Below, in pieces: positions 29,301 to 37,142 of a stretch of 64,000 nt of DNA; position 1 is the first letter of the stretch, and every line of letters starts with the position of its first letter. The position numbers were made by a program, and so were the translations under genes. The DNA comes from Melioribacteraceae bacterium (lineage in GTDB: Bacteria > Bacteroidota > Ignavibacteria > Ignavibacteriales > Melioribacteraceae). The notes under the pieces are model-generated. The model did not search any database. It was not told the origin of the DNA and saw nothing but the letters and a program-made list of their open reading frames with translations. Where the stretch lies: assembly GCA_011525875.1 (NCBI GenBank), contig WYBN01000012.1:434001-498000 (forward strand), written 5' to 3'.

Positions 29301-30316
29301 TCATTTGTTTTCTTAATATCAAATTGTTCGAGGAAAATTTTTTCATTGCTTTTATGAAAATCTGCAAGATCATAAAGCTTAGCGGAAAATACTTCCACGT
29401 TATCATTCGGGAAATAAGAGGCGGAATACTTCTTTTTCTTTGGAACATCGTTTTCATCATGCAGAGTTTTTCTAACCACATTTTCTTGAGTAAATCTTAA
29501 TATGGGTTTGGGTATGTCTGGTTTTGGCTTTTCTTCATCTCTTGCATTTTCCTCTTTTGTCATCTTTTCCAGAGCAGAATAAATCTGATCGAATCTTTTA
29601 TTCTTCTTGAACATCCCTTTAAGAGTTTCAGCTTTAGCAAACGCAGGTTTAAACTGGTGGGTATGAAGCATTGCTTCAAGTTCGATTAGATGAGCTTCTT
29701 CGTGAAAAGCCTCTAATGACTGGCTTGCCAAGACAATTTTGGATACGAAAAGTGAAAACCACGATTCTTTCTCGCGTAAGGATTTATTTGCCATATCCAA
29801 TAATTCAGTTACTTCAGTTTTACTTAAATTTTTTTTCTTCTTTTCAACTTCCTCTGCTTTGTCATAAACTTTAGAAATAAAATCCGATTCTTGATTATTA
29901 TTCATTAGCATGCAAAGTTTGACTGATAGTTTTGCTTCTTTAAACCTGCCTAATCCGGCAAGGGAACGTGCTTTGTTCAAATAAGCCAAGCCAAGCAATC
30001 CTTTCTGTTCCTCAATAGTTCTATCTAAGTCAGTAATCGCTCCCTCCAAAATCCCGAGCCGCATCAAAATATATCCTCTGCCCAGATGCGATCTTATGGT
30101 GTTACCATGAAGTTCAACAGCTAAGTTAGCAAATTCCATTGCTTTGGAAGGCTGTCCGTTTTCGAGCAATGCCCAAGCATAATAAATTACCGCTTCGCTG
30201 TTATTAGGCCGTTCTGTAATCAACTGTTTGGAGGTTTTAAGAGCAAGCCGGTACCTTCCGTTCATTAAGTGGTCAAAGGTTTCCGACTGAAGTTTGTTTA
30301 GTTCTATCTCGTTCAA
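26366..30316 (-). CDS. TPR protein with three tandem CbbX/SpoVK-type AAA+ ATPase domains
   Basis: A 1316-residue cytosolic protein. Residues 1-270 form TPR-like helices (AVIYYAWALLENGQPSKAMEFA). Residues about 330-450 form a beta-rich segment of unknown class (HRWSLGQCKIEIYIEKFKV). Three AAA+ modules of about 285 residues follow, with Walker A GNPGTGKTT near residues 522, 808 and 1096. Each has its own LFIDEAYTL Walker B glutamate and a sensor-like AGY segment, so all three look catalytically competent. The modules belong to the CbbX/SpoVK/EccA branch, which remodels Rubisco or assists type VII secretion, but neither system is seen here. Substrate unknown. Confidence 0.9.
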   Translation of the reverse strand: MNEIELNKLQSETFDHLMNGRYRLALKTSKQLITERPNNSEAVIYYAWALLENGQPSKAMEFANLAVELHGNTIRSHLGRGYILMRLGILEGAITDLDRTIEEQKGLLGLAYLNKARSLAGLGRFKEAKLSVKLCMLMNNNQESDFISKVYDKAEEVEKKKKNLSKTEVTELLDMANKSLREKESWFSLFVSKIVLASQSLEAFHEEAHLIELEAMLHTHQFKPAFAKAETLKGMFKKNKRFDQIYSALEKMTKEENARDEEKPKPDIPKPILRFTQENVVRKTLHDENDVPKKKKYSASYFPNDNVEVFSAKLYDLADFHKSNEKIFLEQFDIKKTNEICAEIIFSNPNFRVHNKTFDCQAVWYLNDFQVYKNDFVLKVNKDWDSVIFTQQCGAEEDHRWSLGQCKIEIYIEKFKVCEKWFFVDNNEIPVLTEPLPKQEEKFDEKIEQEILQSDEALTDKDETITPARPIEELIAELDTFIGLGSIKKSIRDFVDYLKFQKERENLGLKSEDGLQINAVFVGNPGTGKTTIARLLGEIFKSMGIIPKGHVVEVDRAALVGQYIGETAQKTDKIIEDAMGGVLFIDEAYTLVKSKGGGQDFGQEAIDILLKRMEDRKGKFVVIAAGYPEEMETFLTSNPGMKSRFNHTFIFEDYTPDELIEIFTSLLNKSDYVINDGAKGLLKKELIRMYRKRDKTFGNGRLSRQLFEKIKLALSKRLIGMPEEERTKDAMRTIIESDVEEVIKPESGKSVILPIDEEALNESLNDLNKLIGLESVKNEIRDLVKLVRYFIEQSEDVKEKFSSHVLFLGNPGTGKTTAARILARIYSALSILPKGHVVEADRQALVASHVGGTAEKTKSLIAQAMGGTLFIDEAYTLTVKDNPNDFGKEAIDTLLKLMEDERGKFIVIAAGYTEEMKNFIESNPGMQSRFTKTFMFEDYNPSELIEISRRLLSSQKLLIDKDAENELLRHFNEIYRSRDKNFGNARIVRSIFEKAIQKRLLRLADLPAEERDGEESKKILLEDIEYGIGKKVIKKPYEVKGDPQKLEKLMEELQTLTGLNSVKSNVEKLISGLKVAKMRKDRGLKVIEKNLHSVFVGNPGTGKTTVARLMSRIYKELGLIEKGHLVEVDRSSLVAGYQGQTAIKTDKIIERSLGGTLFIDEAYTLSRGKNDFGQEAIDTLLKRMEDYRGQFIVIAAGYTDEMKNFLESNPGLSSRFTNFFHFEDYESRQLLEIAVNIADQSGYKLDEGALQLFLEVFDTLYTKRDKNFGNARTAKNILYKAISYQEERITTLYDYNDEDLMTIIYEDVAKIKLEDF

Positions 30317-30461
30317 TTAATAGCCGGCAATGTGGTTAATTTGTTTCGTTTAATTATCCTAAATATAATAATTATGTATTTATTATATACCTGATTAATA
30401 ATATTTTTCTTATAACAAAATATTGGCTTATGCGTCTAAAATTCTAAAATCCGAGGTTGAT

Positions 30462-31112
30462 ATGAGAGTAAAGTTACTAATTTTAATTTTAACGGCATCA
30501 TTTTTTACAATTTCCTGCAGTTCATGGGGTGGAATACGTGGCAGCGGTGAAATATTTGAAGAAAAACGTAACATTGATGAATACAGTCAGATCGAAATAT
30601 CTGGCGCATTTGCGGTAAAAGTTTTTGTAGGCGAAGAAGCTGCGCTGCAGATTTCAGGCGATAAAAATCTTCTTCAATATGTGGTCACTCAAGTTAAAGG
30701 CGATAGATTAATTATCTCCACAAAGAGAAATATTAATCCTAAAAACGAATTGAGAATAATTACATCTACCCAGAATCTTGAGGCGCTATTCCTAAGCGGC
30801 GCAAATAAAGTAAAAGTGGAAGGAATAGACGCAGAAAAATTTATTGCTGAGATAAGCGGAGCCTGCAATGTCGAGCTTGATGGAATTGTAGAGCAGCTCA
30901 AGATCAATCTTTCAGGTGCTTCAAAAATTAATTCTGAAGACTTGATCGCTGAAGACGTGAAAATTGACTGCAGTGGTGCATCGAATGCACTGATACATGC
31001 ATCTAATACATTACTTGCTAATGTATCGGGAGTAGGAAAGATCGATTTCAAAGGCGACCCGCAAAAAGTAAAATCGAGCGTATCCGGAATTGGTAGTATT
31101 AACAGAAAATAA
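30462..31112 (+). CDS. Head-GIN domain lipoprotein (DUF2807)
   Basis: A 216-residue envelope protein. Residues 1-18 are a lipoprotein signal with cysteine C19 in TISCSS. The rest is a right-handed beta-repeat with recurring GA/GS turns (LSGANKVKVEG, ISGACNVELDG, LSGASKIN, CSGASNALI), characteristic of the head-GIN/DUF2807 family common in Bacteroidota. Function is unknown; these proteins are suspected adhesins or surface scaffolds. The ATG at 30462 has GAGG 5 bp upstream; an upstream start at 30423 would put the signal peptide inside the protein. It is divergent from the triple-AAA gene. Confidence 0.88.
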   Translation: MRVKLLILILTASFFTISCSSWGGIRGSGEIFEEKRNIDEYSQIEISGAFAVKVFVGEEAALQISGDKNLLQYVVTQVKGDRLIISTKRNINPKNELRIITSTQNLEALFLSGANKVKVEGIDAEKFIAEISGACNVELDGIVEQLKINLSGASKINSEDLIAEDVKIDCSGASNALIHASNTLLANVSGVGKIDFKGDPQKVKSSVSGIGSINRK

Positions 31113-31208
31113 AACGATTTAATGATTACTTAATTTATAAGATTTTGCTTAAAATCGAAAAAGCATTAAATTGAATCTGTTGATCAATAATTTTTGGAGA
31201 ATCGATTT

Positions 31209-31697
31209 ATGAACAAACCGCTAATCGGTATAATTATGGGTAGCGATTCTGATTTAAATATTATGCGCGCAGCAGTTGATGTATGCCGTGAGTTCAGTGT
31301 TCCTTTTGAATTAAAAGTACTTTCAGCTCACCGAACACCTGAACAGCACGCCGAATGGACCAAAAATGCCGGAAAGAGAGGGATTAAAGTAATTATCGCC
31401 GCTGCCGGCGGAGCAGCACATCTTCCTGGTGTTACTGCTGCAAATACTATTCTACCGGTTATTGGAGTGCCAATAAAAGGTAAAGCCCTCGAAGGCTTAG
31501 ACGCACTATATTCAATTGTTCAAATGCCGAGTGGAATTCCTGTTGCAACCGTCGCGATTGATGGTTCGAAAAATGCAGCTTTGCTTGCTATACAAATCCT
31601 ATCTTTATCGGATAATATGCTGCAAGAAAAGTTCGTTGAATATAAAATAAAAATGGCGGAAGATTCGATGAAGAAAAATAATTCGCTCGAATATTGA
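31209..31697 (+). CDS. purE: N5-carboxyaminoimidazole ribonucleotide mutase
   Basis: A 162-residue class I PurE that interconverts N5-CAIR and CAIR in purine synthesis. It shows [18 protein letters not shown] and [11 protein letters not shown], the family's binding loops. The ATG at 31209 is preceded by GGAG with 9-bp spacing; a TTG at 31194 overlaps that site, so I rejected it. No purK is adjacent. It converges on the downstream cation transporter gene with a 9-bp gap and no visible terminator. Confidence 0.96.
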   Translation: MNKPLIGIIMGSDSDLNIMRAAVDVCREFSVPFELKVLSAHRTPEQHAEWTKNAGKRGIKVIIAAAGGAAHLPGVTAANTILPVIGVPIKGKALEGLDALYSIVQMPSGIPVATVAIDGSKNAALLAIQILSLSDNMLQEKFVEYKIKMAEDSMKKNNSLEY

Positions 31698-31706
31698 CGC
31701 TATTAA

Positions 31707-32675
31707 TTACAGAATAGGTTTACCGATCATTTTTTCAGTATTCCATTTTACTTCAGCTTCTTTTTTTTGAGTTCGGTATTGACAGTTTGTGTAGTCGCAG
31801 AACTTACATAAATTTTCATTGCAGTAATCGAGATGTACCTTCAGCTGAACGTAATTAAATTCCTCTCTAAGGAATTTAATTATTCTGTCTTCTTCTTCAT
31901 GAGCCATTTGTATAGTGAAGTAGAAAGGCAGTATTAAATGAAAATCAATAAATGTTTTTTCCGCCGATTCCCAGAACCGCAAATCATGAATATCAATCCA
32001 AAAGTCTTTTTTGTTTCTTCTGAGAGTAATTATGATTTTATCGAGTTTCTCTTCGTCTGTTTCATTCATTAAACCGCCTATCGACTGTCTGAGTAATTTG
32101 TAACCGGTAAAAAGAATATTTATCGCAACGAGAATTGCAAATAAAGGGTCAAGTATAACGAAACCGGTAACAAGCACTAATATCAACCCAATGATAACGC
32201 CTATACTCGTATAAGAATCAGTAAGAACATGTTTGCCGTCTGCAATTAAAGCAAGCGAGTTTGTTTGCTTTCCTTTTTTAATAAGATAAAAACCGAGGAA
32301 TAAATTAATAAAGCCCGCAGCCGAAATGATGATAATTCCTAAATCCAATTCTTCAGGGGCTATGCCAGAAATTATTTTTTTAACAGATATGAATATGATA
32401 GCTAAGGCAGCAATTATAATTAAAAGTCCTTCGATTCCGGCGGAGAAGTATTCTACATTGCCATGACCGTACAAATGTGATTTATCCGGCGGCTTAGAAC
32501 TTAGCACAATGCTGAACAAAGCCATTGAGGTTGCTATTACATGCACAACTGATTCAGCCGCATCGGAAAATATCGCACTTGAATCAGTTATAAAGTAAGC
32601 TGTTATTTTCGCTGCAAACATTCCAATACCAACAAACATTGAAAGGAGTGCAGCTCTTATTTTTATCTCTGTCAA
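31707..32675 (-). CDS. Cation diffusion facilitator (CDF) transporter with Cys-rich tail
   Basis: A 322-residue CDF family protein with six membrane helices and a cytosolic C-terminal domain. The metal-site aspartates occur in DSSAIFSDAAESVVH and DGKHVLTDSYTS, the usual membrane-helix pairs, so it exports divalent metal such as Zn, Mn, Fe or Co. The C-terminal tail carries C285, C290, C293 and C298 (YCNENLCKFCDYTNC), a compact four-cysteine site that could bind metal and is not present in all CDF proteins. It stands alone on the minus strand. Confidence 0.92.
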   Translation of the reverse strand: MTEIKIRAALLSMFVGIGMFAAKITAYFITDSSAIFSDAAESVVHVIATSMALFSIVLSSKPPDKSHLYGHGNVEYFSAGIEGLLIIIAALAIIFISVKKIISGIAPEELDLGIIIISAAGFINLFLGFYLIKKGKQTNSLALIADGKHVLTDSYTSIGVIIGLILVLVTGFVILDPLFAILVAINILFTGYKLLRQSIGGLMNETDEEKLDKIIITLRRNKKDFWIDIHDLRFWESAEKTFIDFHLILPFYFTIQMAHEEEDRIIKFLREEFNYVQLKVHLDYCNENLCKFCDYTNCQYRTQKKEAEVKWNTEKMIGKPIL

Positions 32676-32917
32676 ATTTATTTAGTGTACATTATTTTCT
32701 GGCAAAACATATAGAATATTTTATTCCCTTCAAAAAAATATTGATCAAAGAGCTTCTTTTTCTTGGGAAAATGCTAAAATGAATTCTTATAGATAGGAAA
32801 TTGGCAGATTTATCATAAATATATTCTTTAAAAAATCCTCTTAATCAATATTAAAATAAACAGTTAAGTGGCATATAAATTGGATAAAAAAGTAAAAATA
32901 ATAAATGCGGGAATATC
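32676..32917. other. Divergent intergenic region upstream of the hydrogenase cluster
   Basis: This 242-bp AT-rich gap separates the CDF gene (leftward) from hydC1 (rightward) and should hold the promoter of the ten-gene hydrogenase unit. I see no clear sigma-70 pair and no Rex-type or other inverted operator. A near sigma-54 match occurs at 32869-32883, but its invariant GC is GG (see findings). No small gene was found in it. Confidence 0.5.
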
Positions 32918-33409
32918 ATGATTACAAATATCTATTCTAACTACTCAAAAAACGACAGAAGCAGTTTAATTCCGATATTACAGGACATACAAGAAGAAAT
33001 TGGTTATCTGCCAGAATCAGAACTGAAGAGAGCAGCAGAATTTATCGGCATTCCTCTTAGTACAGTTTATGGAGTAGCAACTTTTTATAATCAATTCCGC
33101 CTTACTCCGCTTGGAAAGAATATAATAAGAGTCTGCCGCGGGACAGCATGTCATGTAAAAAATTCAGCAAATATTTTACAGGCTCTTGAAACAGAACTGC
33201 GTATTAAAGCCGGCGAGACAACGAGAGATAAATTATTTACTCTTGAAACTGTAGCATGTATTGGCGCATGCAGCATTGCACCAGTAATAAGCGTAAATGA
33301 TGAATACTTTGGCAGACTGAATGTAAAAGATATTCCCAAAATTATTACTAAATATACAAGAGAATCCAAACTCAAAAAATCTGCAGAAACAACTATGGCG
33401 GGTCAATAA
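32918..33409 (+). CDS. hydC: [FeFe]-hydrogenase HydC subunit, module 1 (NuoE-like)
   Basis: A 163-residue thioredoxin-like [2Fe-2S] protein. The four ligands C73, C78, C114 and C118 are present in the C-x4-C...C-x3-C pattern (CRGTAC and CIGAC), and an N-terminal helical bundle (DIQEEIGYLPESEL) is typical of NuoE. In trimeric hydrogenases it relays electrons between NAD(H) on HydB and the rest of the complex. It is the first gene of the unit; the hydB1 ATG shares a base with its stop codon. Confidence 0.93.
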   Translation: MITNIYSNYSKNDRSSLIPILQDIQEEIGYLPESELKRAAEFIGIPLSTVYGVATFYNQFRLTPLGKNIIRVCRGTACHVKNSANILQALETELRIKAGETTRDKLFTLETVACIGACSIAPVISVNDEYFGRLNVKDIPKIITKYTRESKLKKSAETTMAGQ

Positions 33410-35385
33410 TGAATAGTTTTTTGGAAATAAAATTTAAAGATGGGTTTCATACACCTGAAAATCCTAAGCCGGAATTTATTGCTCACTGCACTAATCCTTC
33501 ACTGAATCCCGCTCAGGAAAATGAGATAAAGGATTTTATCTCTGAGTTGTTGTATGAAAAGCATAATGTACCTCTAATATTTGTCGGTATGGATACTAGT
33601 GGTCTGGCTTCCGGAGCCGGAAAGGTAAAAGAATCGATTGATACTGAATTGATAAAATTAAAAATAAATGCGAAAGTGATTCCCATAGGCGGTTTGGGCT
33701 GCGGAGCGATTGAACCAGTTGTTGAAATAAAGCATCCGGACGGTGATAGAATAATTTACAGTGAAATTAGTTTTAAAGATGTTCCGGAACTGCTAACTAC
33801 TACGTTGATAAACAAAGAGATTTATAAGAAAAAGATTTTTGCGAAACACGGTAAAACTGAAAAGGAGATCCCAAGTATCTCAGAAACTCTTTTCTTTAAG
33901 AAACAACTTAGAATAGTGTTGAACAACTGCGGAATAATCTGCCCCGATTCAATTGATGAATACATTGCTTCAGGCGGTTTCAAAAGTCTGGATAAAGCTT
34001 TGAGATTGATGAATCCTACGGAAGTACTGCAAGATGTGTTAGATAGCGGCTTAAGGGGTCGTGGCGGCGGCGGCTTCCCAACAGGGTTAAAATGGCAAAT
34101 GGCTCATAGAAATTCTTCAGATCAAAAATATATTATCTGCAATGCGGACGAAGGCGACCCGGGTGCTTTTATGGACAGATCCATTCTTGAGGGGGATCCC
34201 TTTAAACTGGTGGAAGGAATGATAATCGGCGGTTATGCAATAGGCGCAACAATTGGATATGTATATTGCAGAGCAGAATATCCACTTGCTATTCAGAAAC
34301 TTGAAAATGCTATAAAAGAATGTAAGCGATATGGTCTGCTCGGAAATAATATTTTGGGCAGCGGCTTTTCCTTCCAATTAAAAATTAAGAAAGGCGCTGG
34401 CGCATTTGTCTGCGGAGAAGAAACAGCTCTAATAGCGTCCATCGAAGGGAAAAGAGGTATGCCAAGACCAAGACCCCCTTATCCGACAGATTCAGGTCTT
34501 TGGGGAAAGCCGACTGTCATAAATAATGTTGAAACATTCGCAAACATCTCAAGCATAATTATTAATGGTTCAAAATGGTATTCTTCAATTGGAACTGAAT
34601 CGAGCAAGGGAACAAAAGTATTTGCATTGAGCGGTAAAATAAAAAACACGGGTCTCGTTGAAGTGCCGATGGGTATAACTCTTCGCGAAGTTGTTTTTGA
34701 TATCGGCGGAGGAATACCCTCGAATAAAAAGTTTAAAGCCCTCCAAATCGGTGGACCTTCGGGTGGATGTCTGCCTGAATCCGTTTTAGATACTCCGGTG
34801 GATTATGAATCTCTTAAACAAGTTGGGGCTATGATGGGCTCGGGCGGTTTCGTGGTTATGGATGAAGATACATGCATGGTTGATGTTGCAAAATTCTTTC
34901 TGACTTTCATACAAAATGAATCTTGCGGCAAATGCGTTCCATGCCGCGAAGGGACGAAAAGAATGCTGGAAATAATAGAAAGAATAACGAAAAATTATGA
35001 TAAGATGGGCGACCAAACAGAGGCTCTTCAAAGATTCAAAGGAATCATTTATTTAAATAGATTAGCCGAAGTCATCAAAGACACTTCTTTGTGCGGTTTA
35101 GGTCAAAGTGCTCCGAATCCTGTATTATCTGGTCTTCACTATTTTAGGGACGAATACGAAGCTCATATCTATGACAGAAAATGCAGTTCGCACGTGTGCA
35201 AGGAATTGTTGACTTTCAGTATCGATAATACATTATGCACAGGCTGCGGAGTATGCACTCGCAAATGTTCTGCGGAAGCTATTGTCGGAGATAAGAAACA
35301 CCCGCATTACATTATAGAAAGTAAGTGCATTAAATGTGGCATGTGCGTTGAATCTTGCCGTTTCGATGCAATATTAGTTAATTAA
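33409..35385 (+). CDS. hydB: [FeFe]-hydrogenase HydB subunit, module 1 (NuoF-like, with ferredoxin tail)
   Basis: A 658-residue NADH/FMN subunit. The core has FMN motif GRGGGGFPTG near 216-226, NADEGDPGAFMDRS and the [4Fe-4S] site ESCGKCVPCREG with a later Cys. The C-terminus adds C592/C597 and two ferredoxin clusters, C610-C613-C616-C620 and C640-C643-C646-C650, as in bifurcating HydB. The N-terminal domain (1-160) has the fold pattern of a 2Fe-2S thioredoxin domain but not its cysteines: the TCG position is TSG (S64), and the GCxGxC positions read G95 and G99. That cluster is probably absent. Confidence 0.93.
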   Translation: MNSFLEIKFKDGFHTPENPKPEFIAHCTNPSLNPAQENEIKDFISELLYEKHNVPLIFVGMDTSGLASGAGKVKESIDTELIKLKINAKVIPIGGLGCGAIEPVVEIKHPDGDRIIYSEISFKDVPELLTTTLINKEIYKKKIFAKHGKTEKEIPSISETLFFKKQLRIVLNNCGIICPDSIDEYIASGGFKSLDKALRLMNPTEVLQDVLDSGLRGRGGGGFPTGLKWQMAHRNSSDQKYIICNADEGDPGAFMDRSILEGDPFKLVEGMIIGGYAIGATIGYVYCRAEYPLAIQKLENAIKECKRYGLLGNNILGSGFSFQLKIKKGAGAFVCGEETALIASIEGKRGMPRPRPPYPTDSGLWGKPTVINNVETFANISSIIINGSKWYSSIGTESSKGTKVFALSGKIKNTGLVEVPMGITLREVVFDIGGGIPSNKKFKALQIGGPSGGCLPESVLDTPVDYESLKQVGAMMGSGGFVVMDEDTCMVDVAKFFLTFIQNESCGKCVPCREGTKRMLEIIERITKNYDKMGDQTEALQRFKGIIYLNRLAEVIKDTSLCGLGQSAPNPVLSGLHYFRDEYEAHIYDRKCSSHVCKELLTFSIDNTLCTGCGVCTRKCSAEAIVGDKKHPHYIIESKCIKCGMCVESCRFDAILVN

Positions 35386-35401
35386 ACAAAAAAGGTTTGT
35401 C

Positions 35402-37129
35402 ATGATTGAGCTAACAATAAATAATATCAAAGTCAAAGCCGAAAGCGGAATGACAATACTCGATGCTGCAAAATCAGTTGGAATTCATATTCCGACACTC
35501 TGCCATATGAAAGAATTATTTCCCACCGGCGCATGCAGAATCTGCGTTGTCGAAGTCGAGGGCATGAGAGGGTTAACCCCAAGTTGTGCTTACCCTGTCC
35601 AAGAAAATATGGTCGTTCAAACGAATTCATCCCGTGTGCGCAGAGCAAGGAAAACCATAGTTGAACTGCTTGTTGAGAATCATCCTCAGGATTGTTTGAT
35701 TTGCGTGCGGAATAAAAACTGCGAACTACAGGATTTGTCAGAAAAATATGCATTGCGAGAGCATAGATATGCAGGCGAAAAGAAAGATCATGCCATTGAC
35801 ATTTCAAGCGCATCTATGGAAAGAGATCCCGCTAAATGTATTCTCTGCGGACGCTGCGTGAGAGTTTGCAACGAAATCCAGAAGGTCGGTGCTATCGACT
35901 TTACTAACCGCGGATTCAAAAGTAATGTAACGACTCCTTTTAATAAAGGATTGAACATCAGCGACTGTATCCTTTGCGGGCAGTGTATTTTAGTTTGTCC
36001 GACTGCCGCCTTGAGAGAAAAAAGCCATTCGAAGGAGGTGGCTGATGCTTTAAACAACAAGAAAAAATATTGTATTGTTCAAATAGCCCCTGCGGTCAGA
36101 GCTTCGCTTGGCGAAGAATACAACCTCCCGATGGGCAGCAATGTAACCGGTCAAATAGTTACCGGATTGAGAAGATTAGGTTTCAAAAAAGTTTTCGATA
36201 CAAATTTTGCGGCAGACTTAACAATAATGGAAGAAGCAACTGAATTGATTCATCGAATAGAGGAGGGCGGCAAGCTCCCCATGTTCACGAGCTGCTGCCC
36301 GGGATGGGTAAAATACATAGAACAAAACAGACCTCATTTGCTCGATCATGTTTCTACATGCAAGTCACCTCACGAAATGGAGGGAGCGGTTCTTAAATCC
36401 TATTATGCGAAAAAGATGGGAATAAATCCAGAAGATATGTTTGTGGTTTCGGTGATGCCGTGCACCGTCAAAAAGTTTGAGTCGGAACGTCCGGAATTAT
36501 CATCCGAAAAATTACCTGATGTTGATGCCGTTTTAACCGTACGCGAACTTGTGCGCATGTTTAAAATGGCAGGTATTGATTTTGACGATTTGCCGGAAGA
36601 CAATTTTGATAATCCGCTTGGCGAATCCACCGGAGCGGCTGTAATTTTTGGAAGCAGCGGCGGGGTAATGGAAGCTGCTCTCAGAACTGCTTACTTCAAA
36701 ATAACAGGTGATAACCTCGAGAATCTTGAATTAAACGATCTGCGAGGCATGGGTGGAATAAAAGAAGCTTCTATTAAGATTAGCGATAAAGATGTAAAGG
36801 TAGCTGTAGTTAACGGAATAGGTAATGTTGGCAAAGTATTGGATAAAATTGAAGAGGGAAGCTGCGACTATACATTCATTGAAGTAATGGCTTGCCCCGG
36901 CGGGTGTGTTAACGGCGGTGGTCAACCGATACATCAAAAACCAGAAAAAATTCGCAAACGGGTTCAATCATTATATGAGATAGACTCTAAATCAAGTTCA
37001 AGAATGTCGCACGAAAACGAATCCGTATTAAAAATATACGATGAATTATTAGGAGAACCTAACAGTCGAAAGGCACACGAAATTTTACATACGACTTATG
37101 TAGATAGAAAAATTCATTTTAGGAAATAA
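35402..37129 (+). CDS. hydA: [FeFe]-hydrogenase catalytic subunit HydA, module 1
   Basis: A 575-residue group A-type [FeFe]-hydrogenase making or consuming H2. In order: [2Fe-2S] (C34, C45, C48, C62), His-ligated [4Fe-4S] (H94, C98, C101, C107), two ferredoxin [4Fe-4S] clusters (146-156 and 189-199), then the H domain. The signature loops are canonical: TSCCPGW (C298/C299), MPCTVKKFE (C354), and EVMACPGGC with GGGQP (C498/C502). A small-subunit-like tail ends it. With hydC1 and hydB1 it forms the trimeric NAD(P)H-linked, possibly ferredoxin-bifurcating, enzyme. The HydEFG maturases are not in the window. Confidence 0.96.
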   Translation: MIELTINNIKVKAESGMTILDAAKSVGIHIPTLCHMKELFPTGACRICVVEVEGMRGLTPSCAYPVQENMVVQTNSSRVRRARKTIVELLVENHPQDCLICVRNKNCELQDLSEKYALREHRYAGEKKDHAIDISSASMERDPAKCILCGRCVRVCNEIQKVGAIDFTNRGFKSNVTTPFNKGLNISDCILCGQCILVCPTAALREKSHSKEVADALNNKKKYCIVQIAPAVRASLGEEYNLPMGSNVTGQIVTGLRRLGFKKVFDTNFAADLTIMEEATELIHRIEEGGKLPMFTSCCPGWVKYIEQNRPHLLDHVSTCKSPHEMEGAVLKSYYAKKMGINPEDMFVVSVMPCTVKKFESERPELSSEKLPDVDAVLTVRELVRMFKMAGIDFDDLPEDNFDNPLGESTGAAVIFGSSGGVMEAALRTAYFKITGDNLENLELNDLRGMGGIKEASIKISDKDVKVAVVNGIGNVGKVLDKIEEGSCDYTFIEVMACPGGCVNGGGQPIHQKPEKIRKRVQSLYEIDSKSSSRMSHENESVLKIYDELLGEPNSRKAHEILHTTYVDRKIHFRK

Positions 37130-37142
37130 CGTTTTATAAACC

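Noticed and set aside
26366-30316. Triple AAA protein as an assembly artefact of repeated sequence
   Set aside because: The three modules differ throughout at the residue level outside the motifs, so they are genuine diverged repeats.
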